Shown here: piece by piece, positions 16,063 through 23,510 of the stretch
Layout of the letters: each line of letters opens with the position of its first letter
Numbering within the stretch: position 1 is the first letter of the stretch
NCBI GenBank assembly: GCA_963716445.1
Contig: OY970313.1
Location: 1,054,001-1,118,000, forward strand
Reading direction: 5' to 3'
From: JAAYBF01 sp963716445
GTDB lineage: Bacteria > Actinomycetota > Thermoleophilia > Solirubrobacterales > Thermoleophilaceae
Length of the DNA: 64,000 nucleotides
Program-made: the position numbers and the translations under genes
Notes under the pieces: model-generated
What the model saw: only the letters and a program-made list of their open reading frames with translations
Database searches by the model: none
Told to the model about the DNA's origin: nothing

Positions 16063-16551
16063 ATGAATCCCGCGAGTCGCTATATACGACAGTCTGAGGG
16101 CTACGTTGCGGTATCTGTACCGAACGTGGCGGTGCCCGCACGTAATGAGAACGGTACTATTGCGGCAGCGATATGGGGGATTACAACACATGTCAATGTG
16201 TTTGCACTATATGTGTCGCTCAGGGTCCTTGATGACGAGGGGGATGCCGTGTCCTTCACGCCGGCTATGGCGGACGATGTATCAATCACCATCAGTTATG
16301 CGAACGGTGCCTCGGTCGCTGGCGGGCTAGGGCCTGGCGGTGTCGGTCACGGGGTCCGGATGGCCAAGATGGAGTCCATCGTCACGGACGGGCGAATTGA
16401 CGCGCATATGGCAGTTTCGCCCCTACCTGGTCCAGGAGAGGTGCGTATCTGTCTCGCGATGGGAGATGGCTCAGCGCTCGGCGAATGGATACTCTGCGGT
16501 GAGAACATTTTGGAGTCAAGCAGGGCGGTGATTGGTTATGGCCAGACGTAA
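16063..16551 (+). CDS. unknown protein, 162 aa, probably beta-rich
   Basis: ATG 16063 is preferred because GGTGA (16050-16054) sits at ribosome-binding distance; a GTG at 16051 in the same frame is the alternative. The product begins MNPASRYIRQSEGYVAVSVP. It alternates short hydrophobic and Gly-rich stretches (VNVFALYVSLRVLDDEGDAV, GGLGPGGVGHGVRM) suggesting a beta-sandwich, with no signal peptide. No family is recognised. Its 3' end overlaps the start of the next small gene by 14 bp. Confidence 0.55.
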   Translation: MNPASRYIRQSEGYVAVSVPNVAVPARNENGTIAAAIWGITTHVNVFALYVSLRVLDDEGDAVSFTPAMADDVSITISYANGASVAGGLGPGGVGHGVRMAKMESIVTDGRIDAHMAVSPLPGPGEVRICLAMGDGSALGEWILCGENILESSRAVIGYGQT

Positions 16552-16651
16552 GGGCGTGGTGCTGCTCTTGATTGCGCTCAGTGCGGCTGGCTGTGTAGCG
16601 GTGTCGGTGGTGTTCGCCCCCGAGCAAGTTCGACCCCGCATCTGCCAATGA
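16538..16651 (+). CDS. 37-aa signal-peptide-like or lipoprotein peptide
   Basis: An ATG at 16538 inside the end of the preceding gene opens 37 codons ending at TGA 16649-16651. The peptide has a basic start (MARRKG), a hydrophobic core (VVLLLIALSAAGC) with a lipobox-like Ala-Gly-Cys, and a short tail. Its stop overlaps the ATG of the next gene (ATGA). Overlap at both ends argues that it is translated and couples its neighbours. It could be a small lipoprotein or a bare signal peptide remnant. Confidence 0.4.
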   Translation: MARRKGVVLLLIALSAAGCVAVSVVFAPEQVRPRICQ

Positions 16652-16920
16652 CGGTACAGCGGGATTTGCTAGAGGCGCTTGCCGACGCCGCCGAGCCTAC
16701 GTGGATACTTGTGAAAGAGGCAGTAGTCCCTGGCGCGGGGCGCGATCGTATAGAGGCCGAGCTGCGTGCACTAGAGCGCCAGGGGTTGGTGCGCAGCAGG
16801 CGTGAGCTTGCGTTTGATCCGTCTCGGTCTGCTGACAGCGAAGATGAGTGGTGGCAGTTGACCGAATTGGGAAGGGAACAAATAAGAATTAGAGGAAGCA
16901 GCGGGGGACGGATTTGTTAA
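16648..16920 (+). CDS. small winged-helix-like protein, 90 aa
   Basis: ATG 16648 overlaps the upstream stop (ATGA). The 90-residue product (MTVQRDLLEALADAAEPTWI, ...AELRALERQGLVRSRRELAF..., ...EWWQLTELGREQIR) has the helix pattern and the LERQGLV.S / LTE.GR.Q segments typical of PadR/MarR-like winged helices. It is short and lacks an effector domain. It may be a small regulator or an immunity-type protein; the fold assignment is by eye. Confidence 0.5.
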   Translation: MTVQRDLLEALADAAEPTWILVKEAVVPGAGRDRIEAELRALERQGLVRSRRELAFDPSRSADSEDEWWQLTELGREQIRIRGSSGGRIC

Positions 16921-16923
16921 GAG

Positions 16924-17151
16924 ATGCCCAACGGCCTGGTACCACTCCTAGCCGGAGCGATGGGGCTAGTAGCCATCCTGTGGTGGCTCCCTCGCGAGAT
17001 GGAACGCATACGCGACATCGATGCGGAACAGGGCAAGGGCATGAAAGTCGATGCGATGTTGCGTTCGCGTCCCTACAGGCTAGGCGTGGCCTTGGGTGTC
17101 TTCGGCGGTGTGCTGGCTGTCGCGATTGGAATGATTGAGTTACTCAGCTAA
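16924..17151 (+). CDS. two-helix membrane protein, 75 aa, unknown
   Basis: The ATG at 16924 follows the previous stop by 3 bp, so it is probably in the same operon. Hydrophobic spans lie at about 4-22 (LVPLLAGAMGLVAILWWL) and 53-73 (GVALGVFGGVLAVAIGMIEL), with a hydrophilic loop between them (REMERIRDIDAEQGKGMKVD). No family is recognised. Its position in a chain of small island genes is the only functional hint. Confidence 0.55.
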   Translation: MPNGLVPLLAGAMGLVAILWWLPREMERIRDIDAEQGKGMKVDAMLRSRPYRLGVALGVFGGVLAVAIGMIELLS

Positions 17152-17201
17152 GAACCACTGCGCCAGGGCTGGACGCAGAGACGGTCGATGAATAAGGCAC
17201 C

Positions 17202-17411
17202 GTGAAAACACAACGAAATCCTCTTCATGACGGTAGGCGGGCGTGGCGCTGGCCCCAGTCAGCGCTCGACTGGGTGGTATGGGCTGTGTCTATCGGAGGC
17301 GGGCTGGTCTTGGTGGCTGTCTTGGATGGCGTTGTGCCAGCCGTCGCGTTAGGTGTGGTCTGCATAGCACTGCTCTTCGTTTTTCGAGGCGCCGCCCGAA
17401 GAGCCCGATGA
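17202..17411 (+). CDS. two-helix membrane protein, 69 aa, unknown
   Basis: GTG 17202 starts a 69-residue product with a basic, aromatic N-terminus (MKTQRNPLHDGRRAWRWPQS), two hydrophobic spans (about 22-44 and 46-63) and a basic end (RGAARRAR). It lies 50 bp after the previous small membrane gene. No family is recognised, and the start codon is not supported by a strong ribosome-binding site. Confidence 0.45.
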   Translation: MKTQRNPLHDGRRAWRWPQSALDWVVWAVSIGGGLVLVAVLDGVVPAVALGVVCIALLFVFRGAARRAR

Positions 17412-17478
17412 GGATGCACCGGCGGTGATTGCGCCAAGGCGGTTGGGGGAAGAGTGCGCGTAACCAACGGAGGACGGC

Positions 17479-17826
17479 TTGCCTCTTCGAGACAACCTGC
17501 GCTTCGCCATCGAGCGCGTCACCGGGCCCCGGGGCGGCTGTCGGCACGTCGCGCAGGTGCGCGATGTCGAGCCCGATAGCCATGATGGATGTCCCGAGTG
17601 CCTGGCGATGGGCGACGGTTGGCGGGCGCTGCGGATGTGCGCGGTATGTGGACACGTCGGTTGCTGCGACTCGTCGAGGAACAAGCACGCCACCCGGCAC
17701 GCTGAGGCGACCGGTCATCCGATCGCGCGGTCGTTCGAGCCGGGGGAGGACTGGGCTTGGTGCTACGTCGACAGGCGGCTGGTCGAACTGCCGTCGCGAG
17801 CTTCGTCGCCTGACCGCGACAGGTAG
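17479..17826 (+). CDS. UBP-type zinc finger domain protein
   Basis: A TTG at 17479 with GGAGG just upstream starts a 115-aa product. It carries the UBP (ZnF-UBP) ligand pattern: GGCRH, CPECL, CAVCGHVGCC, then KHATRHAEATGHPI and WCYVD. In eukaryotes this domain binds ubiquitin C-termini. Short free-standing bacterial versions are common in actinobacteria and have no settled function. It is soluble. Its stop overlaps a 28-bp repeat that reappears upstream of the GIY-YIG gene. Confidence 0.8.
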   Translation: MPLRDNLRFAIERVTGPRGGCRHVAQVRDVEPDSHDGCPECLAMGDGWRALRMCAVCGHVGCCDSSRNKHATRHAEATGHPIARSFEPGEDWAWCYVDRRLVELPSRASSPDRDR

Positions 17827-17850
17827 GTCGGGCGCCGGCCGTACGGTTCC
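17823..17850 (+). repeat. 28-bp imperfect direct repeat, copy 1
   Basis: This 28-mer starts GTAGGTCGGGCG and matches 18244-18271 at 26 of 28 positions. It overlaps the stop codon of the UBP zinc-finger gene. Together the two copies bracket the small gene at 17939 at the right side of the island. Confidence 0.7.
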
Positions 17851-17938
17851 GGCTCTCAGGCGATTTACAGTGTCGATCCAATCCGTGGAGCTCCGCTATC
17901 TATAAGACGAGATTAGCCGCCGTAGCCGTAAGGTCGCG

Positions 17939-18181
17939 ATGACCGAATTTGCCGCACGTCAACTTGCTGCTCAACTAGCGCTCGAGCATCCAGATCGATC
18001 GACGCATGCTTGGTTCGTCCAACAGCGCTCGCACGGCGACTGGGTAGTAGTCAAGGTCTCGCGGATCGGCGATAGGCCCCATTCGGCTAGGCCTTTCAAG
18101 ATGAGCACCAAGCGGCCACAGGGCGACGATCCACACCCGGTGCACTGGCAGAATGCTCCCCCAGATGGATTCGTGGGCTAA
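17939..18181 (+). CDS. unknown small protein, 80 aa
   Basis: ATG 17939 starts an 80-residue hydrophilic product (MTEFAARQLAAQLALEHPDR, then WFVQQRSHGDWVVVKVSRIG) with a Pro/His-rich C-terminus. The helix followed by a W.V.KV strand recalls small actinobacterial hypothetical proteins, but I cannot name a family. It lies between the two 28-bp repeats. No ribosome-binding site is obvious, so the start is moderately certain. Confidence 0.5.
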   Translation: MTEFAARQLAAQLALEHPDRSTHAWFVQQRSHGDWVVVKVSRIGDRPHSARPFKMSTKRPQGDDPHPVHWQNAPPDGFVG

Positions 18182-18243
18182 GCCATCGTCGAGAGGGCAG
18201 TCGGGCACCGGCGAATCGAACCTAGGATGACCGCTGCTGAGCC

Positions 18244-18271
18244 GTAGGTCGGGCGGCGGCCGTACCGTTCC
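18244..18271 (+). repeat. 28-bp imperfect direct repeat, copy 2
   Basis: Second copy of the repeat at 17823-17850, with two substitutions, ending 4 bp before the GTG of the GIY-YIG gene. The duplication may mark the right junction of inserted DNA. Confidence 0.7.
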
Positions 18272-18275
18272 CGAC

Positions 18276-18536
18276 GTGGCCGTCGCTTCGCCCGCCTTCG
18301 TCTATCTGCTGCGCTGCGGCGACGGCAGTCTCTACTGCGGTTGGACGGTCGACGTGGACCGACGGCTGGCGGAGCACGAGGCCGGGACGGGAAGTCGCTA
18401 CACGCGGGCGCGCTTGCCTGTCGAGGTCGTCTGGTCGCGGTCGCTGGCCTCGCGCTCGGCGGCGATGCGCGAGGAGGCGCGGATCAAGCGCCTGTCGCGC
18501 GCGGAGAAGCTGCACCTGGTCGAAAGCTCCCGCTAG
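18276..18536 (+). CDS. GIY-YIG nuclease-domain protein (UPF0213/YhbQ-like)
   Basis: GTG 18276 starts an 86-aa product consisting of a single GIY-YIG domain: FVYLLRCGDGSLYCGWT (VYL and YCG replace GIY and YIG), RRLAEHEAGTGSRYTRAR and MREEARIKRLSRAEK. The family contains small proteins with nuclease folds whose cellular role is poorly defined. Length is normal for the family. Its GC content and codon use match the chromosome, so it likely marks the return to backbone DNA. Confidence 0.9.
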   Translation: MAVASPAFVYLLRCGDGSLYCGWTVDVDRRLAEHEAGTGSRYTRARLPVEVVWSRSLASRSAAMREEARIKRLSRAEKLHLVESSR

Positions 18537-18574
18537 TCGCCGGGTTTTCCGCGCAGCGTTACGATTGTCGGAGA

Positions 18575-20122
18575 GTGTCGTCGGAGGGCAGCACACTCCA
18601 TCTATTGGACGGCGTGGATTCGCGGCGGTACCTGCCGCACGTGTTGGGCGCGACGGCGTTGGTGATCGTCGTGCCGGCGCTGGTGGTGATTCCGCTGGCG
18701 CCGTTCTCGGGCATCGCCGATATGCTCCTGTCGGCGCTGCTCGCCACCGGCCTCTCGGTAGTCGCGGGAAGCATCTGCTCGGCCGCCTGGACGAGGCGGC
18801 CGGAGTCGAGCGAGATCGTCTTCGGCGACCTGATGCTCTGGGCATGGATCCGCCGTGCTCGCGACGAGCGCCGGGTCGCCAAGGGGCTCGAACGGGGCGG
18901 GGACGACGACCTCGCGACGCTGCGCCGCCTGAGCGTCGTCTTCGAGGCGCGCAGCGCGCACAGCCACGGACACAGCGGACGCGTCGCGCGGCACGCGGAG
19001 CGGATCGCGCGCGAGCTGGGCCTGCCGGCGGAGGAGGTGGCGAAGGTCAAGACCGCCGCGTCCGTACACGATGTCGGCAAGGTGCAGGTGCCCCGCTCGA
19101 TCCTGCTCAGGGAGGGTGGTCTCAGCCAGGACGAGCGCGCCGCGGTCGAGCGCCACGTCGATTACGGCGCCGAGAAGGTCGCCGCCGTCGCGGGCCCCGA
19201 TGTCGCGGCGATGGTTCGCCACCACCACGAGCGCGTCGACGGAGCCGGCTACCCGGACGGGCTGAGCGGGGACGAGATCCCGCTCGGAGCGCGAATCATC
19301 GCGGTCGCCGACCGCTTCGACGAACTGACCTGCGACGGCGGGCAGCGATCGGCTCGCAGCGAGGCGAACGCCCTCGACGCGCTCTCGGAGCGTGCGGGAA
19401 ACGAGCTCGATCCCGCCGTCGTGGCCGCATTCGCCGGCTACTACTCCGGGAAGCGCGCGATCGCGGGCGCCGCGCTCGCCGCTACCGCGCCGCAACGGCT
19501 GGTCAGGTGGCTGGCGGCCACGCCGGCGGCGGTCGGCACGAGCGCGACGCCGTCTCTGGTGGGGGGAGTCTGCGCCGCCGGCACGCTGGCGCTCGCCGGG
19601 TCGTGCCTGACCGGCCTGCCGGCCCTCGACGAGGGTTCCCGTGCCGGTCAGCCGGCGTCCGAGCGCGTCGAGCGCCTGAGCGGTGGCGAGCGGGCGAGCG
19701 CCGTGGACCAGGCCGCAGACGCGGTCGAACGCCGCGCCGGCGGCGATCGTCGCACCGGACCAGGCGGGAGGGGTGGCGGGGGCACCGACGGCGGCAGCGC
19801 TCCAGGGGACCGCCAGCCGGCCGGCGACGGTCCCAACGCCGACCAGCCGCAGAGCTCCCCGAACGTGACCGGCGACGCTCCCGCCAGCTCGCCGGGGACA
19901 AGCGGTCCCGCACCCATCTCCGGCGGGGGAGGGACCGGCTCGACGCCGCCCACGCCCGCCCCCAACCTGCCCTCCGATCCCGTCGGGCTCCCTCAGCTAC
20001 CCCTCCCAGAGACGCCGATCGATCCGCCGCAAGGTCTCGATCCCGTCCTCGACGACGTCGCCAAGGCGCTCGAGTCGCTGCCGACCGAGCAGCTGACCGC
20101 GCCGCTCACGCGACTGCCTTAG
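18575..20122 (+). CDS. membrane-anchored HD-GYP domain protein with long Pro-rich tail
   Basis: GTG 18575 gives 515 aa, preceded by TACGAT 9 nt upstream. Two N-terminal transmembrane spans (about 22-40 and 43-66) are followed by an HD-GYP domain: SAHSHGHSGRVARHAERIAR, HDVGK (His165-Asp166), HHHERVDGAGYPDGL (Gly225-Tyr226-Pro227) and ADRFDELT. HD-GYP proteins usually hydrolyse cyclic di-GMP. After the domain comes a hydrophobic Ala-rich segment, then about 150 residues rich in Pro, Gly and Ser that are probably disordered. No receiver or sensor domain is visible. Confidence 0.9.
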   Translation: MSSEGSTLHLLDGVDSRRYLPHVLGATALVIVVPALVVIPLAPFSGIADMLLSALLATGLSVVAGSICSAAWTRRPESSEIVFGDLMLWAWIRRARDERRVAKGLERGGDDDLATLRRLSVVFEARSAHSHGHSGRVARHAERIARELGLPAEEVAKVKTAASVHDVGKVQVPRSILLREGGLSQDERAAVERHVDYGAEKVAAVAGPDVAAMVRHHHERVDGAGYPDGLSGDEIPLGARIIAVADRFDELTCDGGQRSARSEANALDALSERAGNELDPAVVAAFAGYYSGKRAIAGAALAATAPQRLVRWLAATPAAVGTSATPSLVGGVCAAGTLALAGSCLTGLPALDEGSRAGQPASERVERLSGGERASAVDQAADAVERRAGGDRRTGPGGRGGGGTDGGSAPGDRQPAGDGPNADQPQSSPNVTGDAPASSPGTSGPAPISGGGGTGSTPPTPAPNLPSDPVGLPQLPLPETPIDPPQGLDPVLDDVAKALESLPTEQLTAPLTRLP

Positions 20123-20207
20123 TCGTGTCAGATCGGAGCCCGTGGTCCCTACTCGCCCTTGGTTCTCAGTGCTATTCAGCCGTTTGCTGGGCCAGATAGC
20201 CGTTTCC

Positions 20208-20297
20208 GAGTCCCAGAATCCCTCGCTCGGAGGACGAATGGAACATTGACTGGACTCTGCCCCAGTCAATGTTCCACTCGTCCTCCGAAGGCCCCCA
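20208..20297. repeat. palindromic repeat element, copy A
   Basis: The 27-bp arms at 20227-20253 and 20262-20288 are complementary with one mismatch around an 8-nt loop; the inner arm is TGGAACATTGACTGG. The element with its flanks (starting CCCAGAA..C.CTCGCTC) reappears at 23178-23270. It lies in the 298-bp gap between the HD-GYP and sulfatase genes, where no gene is seen. It could form a strong hairpin and act as a transcription end. Confidence 0.88.
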
Positions 20298-20420
20298 AGT
20301 CCAGGAGCGCTGCCATCGGCCATCCGTGGAATGCGGCGTGGTGGCGCAGGGCGGCGTGGAGGTGGACGGGGGCCCTCGAGCGCGCCTCGGCCGGCGCCGC
20401 GAAACTTCGAGGCCTCTACC

Positions 20421-21962
20421 GTGTCTGCGGTGAACGTGGCCTCTCCGCTCCTAGCGGCCGCGGTCGTCGTTGCGCTCGCCCTCACGTCTGGACTTGGCGC
20501 GGACGCCGCGTCCGCCCAAACGGCGCCCCGCCCGAACGTCGTCGTGATCATGACCGACGACCAGACGGTCGACGACCTGAGCGTGATGCCCGCGACGCGC
20601 CGCGCGCTCGCTGTCCGCGGCGTCAACTTCCTCAACTCGACGGCCTCCTATCCGGTCTGCTGTCCGTCGCGCGCGACCTTCCTCACCGGCCGCTATGCGC
20701 ACAACCACGGCGTGATGGGCCTCTACCTGCCGACCGGCGGCTACGGCCGCTTCAACGACTACGACGCCCTGCCGGTCTGGCTCCAGCGGGCCGGCTACCG
20801 GACGGCCCACATCGGCAAGTTCATGAACGGCTACGGCAGCGACCGCCCCGCGGTCGTCCCGCCCGGCTGGAGCGAGTGGTACGCCTCGGTCGACCCGGCG
20901 ACGTACCGGATGTGGAACTACACGCTCAACCAGAACGGCCGCCTGGTGACCTACGGCGACGCGGCGGACGAGAGCCCCTGGAACTACCAGACCGACGTCC
21001 TGCGCAATCTCGCGCTCGACGTGATCCGTCGCGGCAGCGGCTCCGGCCAGCCGTTCTTCCTCTCGCTCGCGCTGCTCGCACCCCACTACGAGGAGGCCGG
21101 CATCCGCGGGCGCACCGGCGTGACCGTGAGGTCCGCGCCGCGCCATCGCGGTCGCTTCGCCGCGCTGCCGCTGCCCCGTCCGCGCGGGTTCAACGAGCTC
21201 GACCGCTCCGACAAGCCGAAGTTCATGCGCGCCTTCCGGCCGCTCGACGCGACGGCGATCGCGCGCATCACCGCCGAGTTTCGCGCGCGGCGCGAGTCGC
21301 TGCTCGCCGTCGACGAGGCGGTCGCCGCGATCGTCCGCGAGCTGCGCGCCCAGGGCACGCTGTCGAACACCTACGTGCTGTTCACCTCGGACAACGGCTA
21401 CTTCCAGGGCGAGCACGCCGTGCCGACGGGCAAGATGCTGCCCTACGAGCCGTCGACTCGGGTGCCGCTGCTGATGCGCGGCCCCGGCATCCGCGGGCGC
21501 TCGGCGAGCCTCGAGCCGGTGTCGAACATCGACCTCGCGCCGACGATCCTCGAGATCGCCGGCGCCAATGCCAGCGGCGGCGCGCCGATCGACGGCCGCT
21601 CGCTGCTGAAGTTCGCCCGCCAGCCGCGGCTGCGCTCGGACCGCATGATCCTGCACGAGACCGGCGGGCTGCGCGCGACGTCGCTGCAGCCGGAGGAGGA
21701 CGGCGGCCCGATCCCGCTGCGCACGACGCGGACCTACCGCGCCGTGCGCAACGACCGCTGGCTCTACGTCGTCTACCGCAGCGGCGAGCGCGAGCTCTAC
21801 GACATGGAGCGCGATCCGTTCCAGCTCCACTCGCGCCACAGGGACCCGCGCTACGCCGCAACCCGCCGCGTCCTGAGGGCCGAGCTCGACCGTCTCTCGA
21901 CCTGCCGCGGACGCGCCTGCCGACTGCCCGCCCAGCCGGTGCCGGACCCGTTCGAGCGCTAG
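20421..21962 (+). CDS. secreted sulfatase with canonical Cys motif
   Basis: GTG 20421 is preferred because it puts a clean signal peptide first (VNVASPLLAAAVVVALALT, cleavage near ADAASAQ). The product is 513 aa. NVVVIMTDDQ carries the two metal Asp residues, and YPVCCPSRATFLTG gives the C-x-P-S-R signature with Cys80, the residue converted to formylglycine in type I sulfatases. FTSDNGYFQGEH and GKMLPYEPSTRVPL supply further active-site residues. It would need a formylglycine-generating enzyme encoded elsewhere. It likely removes sulfate from secreted substrates or glycans; the substrate is unknown. It converges on the rnd gene with a 4-bp overlap. Confidence 0.9.
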   Translation: MSAVNVASPLLAAAVVVALALTSGLGADAASAQTAPRPNVVVIMTDDQTVDDLSVMPATRRALAVRGVNFLNSTASYPVCCPSRATFLTGRYAHNHGVMGLYLPTGGYGRFNDYDALPVWLQRAGYRTAHIGKFMNGYGSDRPAVVPPGWSEWYASVDPATYRMWNYTLNQNGRLVTYGDAADESPWNYQTDVLRNLALDVIRRGSGSGQPFFLSLALLAPHYEEAGIRGRTGVTVRSAPRHRGRFAALPLPRPRGFNELDRSDKPKFMRAFRPLDATAIARITAEFRARRESLLAVDEAVAAIVRELRAQGTLSNTYVLFTSDNGYFQGEHAVPTGKMLPYEPSTRVPLLMRGPGIRGRSASLEPVSNIDLAPTILEIAGANASGGAPIDGRSLLKFARQPRLRSDRMILHETGGLRATSLQPEEDGGPIPLRTTRTYRAVRNDRWLYVVYRSGERELYDMERDPFQLHSRHRDPRYAATRRVLRAELDRLSTCRGRACRLPAQPVPDPFER

Positions 21963-23134
21963 GCGCGGGTGTCGCTCACCACGAGCGAGCCGTCTGACGC
22001 CACCGACATCTGAACCCTGCCCTCGACCAGTGCGCGCAGCTCCTCGCCGACGAGCTCGCGCCGCCAGCCGTGCAGGGCGCGGATGCCGTCGCCGTCCTCG
22101 CCGCGCCGCACGGCGGCGACCAGTGCTCCCAGCTCGGACTGGGTGGCGATCAGCTCGGTGGCGACCTTGCTCTCGCGGGCGCGGTGGCGCAGCAGCGCCT
22201 GCGCGAGCGACACCACCGGCGCGTCGGACGCCTCGCGCGCAGGGCCGGCCGGCGGGCCGGGAAGCGAGTCGTCGTCTCCCGCCGCGGCGAGCACGTTCAG
22301 CACCTCGCGCGCGCGGCGGTGCAGCGTCTGCTGCGGGAGGCCGCGGATCTGCTCGAGGCCGTGCTTGTCGGTCGGCCGGCGGCGGGCGAGCTGGACGAGC
22401 GCCTGGTCCGGGATCAGGTGGGACGGTGGACGGTCGGCGTCGCGCGCGGCGGCCTCGCGCCACTCGCACAGCTTGCGCGCGGCGGCGCGCGACCTGCCGT
22501 CGAGGCGGCGCAGGTTCGGCAGCCGCTCGTAGGCCCGCTGAGGACTGCGCTCGTCGGTCGACTGCTCGACCTGGCGGCACTCCTCGCGCGCCCACTCGAG
22601 CCGCCCGATCTCGGTCAGCTCGCGCGAGATCGTGTCCGCTAGGGCGAGCAGGCAGCGGGCGTCGTCGGCGGCGTAGGAGAGCTGGCGCTCGGTGAGCGGC
22701 CGCTTGTCCCAGCGCGTGAAGCCCTCGCCGCCGCGCAGCTGGACGCCGAGTATCCGCCGCGCGAGCGACTCGTAGCCCTCCTGATGGCCCATGCCGAGGA
22801 ACCCGGCGGCGACCTGTGTGTCGAAGACGTTCGTCACGTCGGCCCCCCAGGTCCGGCGCAGGATCGCCACGTCCTGGCGACCGGCGTGGACGAGGACTTC
22901 GATCTCAGGGTCGGCGAGCGCGCCGGCCAGCGGGGCGGGGTCGAACGGCTGAGCGTCGTCGAGCGGGTCGAGCACCTCGGTGCGAACGCCGTCGGGCTGA
23001 GCCGGATCGGGCACCGCCACCTGGACCAGGCAGAGCAGCGCCTGGTAGCGGCGCTCGGAGACGAACTCGGTGTCGATCGCGAGCTGGCCGTGCTCGGCGG
23101 CGAGACGGGCGAGGTCCTGTGCGGCGTCGGACAT
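21959..23134 (-). CDS. rnd: ribonuclease D
   Basis: The product is 391 aa on the minus strand. The DEDDy 3'-5' exonuclease residues are visible: LAIDTEFVSE (Asp and Glu), VHAGRQDVAIL, VFDTQVAAGFLG and LSYAADDARCLLAL. An HRDC-type C-terminal region follows (RPPSHLIPDQALVQLARRRP). RNase D trims 3' ends of tRNA precursors and other small RNAs. Its stop overlaps that of the sulfatase. Length fits the family. Confidence 0.92.
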   Translation of the reverse strand: MSDAAQDLARLAAEHGQLAIDTEFVSERRYQALLCLVQVAVPDPAQPDGVRTEVLDPLDDAQPFDPAPLAGALADPEIEVLVHAGRQDVAILRRTWGADVTNVFDTQVAAGFLGMGHQEGYESLARRILGVQLRGGEGFTRWDKRPLTERQLSYAADDARCLLALADTISRELTEIGRLEWAREECRQVEQSTDERSPQRAYERLPNLRRLDGRSRAAARKLCEWREAAARDADRPPSHLIPDQALVQLARRRPTDKHGLEQIRGLPQQTLHRRAREVLNVLAAAGDDDSLPGPPAGPAREASDAPVVSLAQALLRHRARESKVATELIATQSELGALVAAVRRGEDGDGIRALHGWRRELVGEELRALVEGRVQMSVASDGSLVVSDTRA

Positions 23135-23177
23135 CGGAGGGCCACTATGACTGGCTCGGCCGTCCCGTGGGTGGTTT

Positions 23178-23270
23178 TGGGGCCCAGAACCTCTCGCTCC
23201 GAGAACGAGTGGAACATTGACCGGGCTCTGCCCCGGTCAATGTTCCACTCGTTTGTCAGAGGGCCCCACG
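23178..23270. repeat. palindromic repeat element, copy B
   Basis: Perfect 22-bp arms at 23204-23225 and 23232-23253 surround the 6-nt loop CTCTGC; the core is GTGGAACATTGACCGGG. Flanks and layout match copy A at 20208-20297. It sits in the 376-bp gap between rnd and tig. Apart from one doubtful minus-strand frame, the rest of that gap shows no gene. Confidence 0.9.
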
Positions 23271-23298
23271 GCGACTTCCCGCGGCCGGCGATGGCGGG

Positions 23299-23418
23299 CT
23301 ATCGGCGGCTTCTGAGCCGCCTGCGGGCGCCGCGGACGATGCGGTGAGCGGCCGATTGGAGAGCGAACGACGTCAGGTCCGCGAGGACGCTCCAGAGGTG
23401 ACCGAGTGGGCCGGTCAC
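23299..23418 (-). CDS. doubtful 39-aa frame, unknown
   Basis: On the minus strand a GTG at 23416-23418 opens 39 codons (starting MTGPLGHLWSVLADLTSFAL and ending in an Arg-rich tail). It has GC-rich third positions like real genes here and an amphipathic appearance. There is no ribosome-binding site and no family. It is listed because the surrounding gap is otherwise empty. Confidence 0.25.
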   Translation of the reverse strand: MTGPLGHLWSVLADLTSFALQSAAHRIVRGARRRLRSRR

Positions 23419-23510
23419 GGCCCAGGCCGCTAGGCGCTCGGGCCGGCCTCGCCGCAACGGAGGAGGGGAGCCGGTCACGGACGGGCCACGCTATCGTCCC
23501 GCGCCCTCCG

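Noticed and set aside
18200..18226. tRNA T-arm-like sequence (GGTTCGATTC on the minus strand) near the right end of the island
   Set aside because: The flanking bases do not form a T-stem and there is no resemblance to the tRNA-His 3' end, so it is not supported as an attachment-site copy.
20451..22595. Long minus-strand frame opposite the sulfatase and inside rnd
   Set aside because: Low-complexity Arg/Ala/Val composition with no motifs; rnd is in another frame and fully accounts for the strand.
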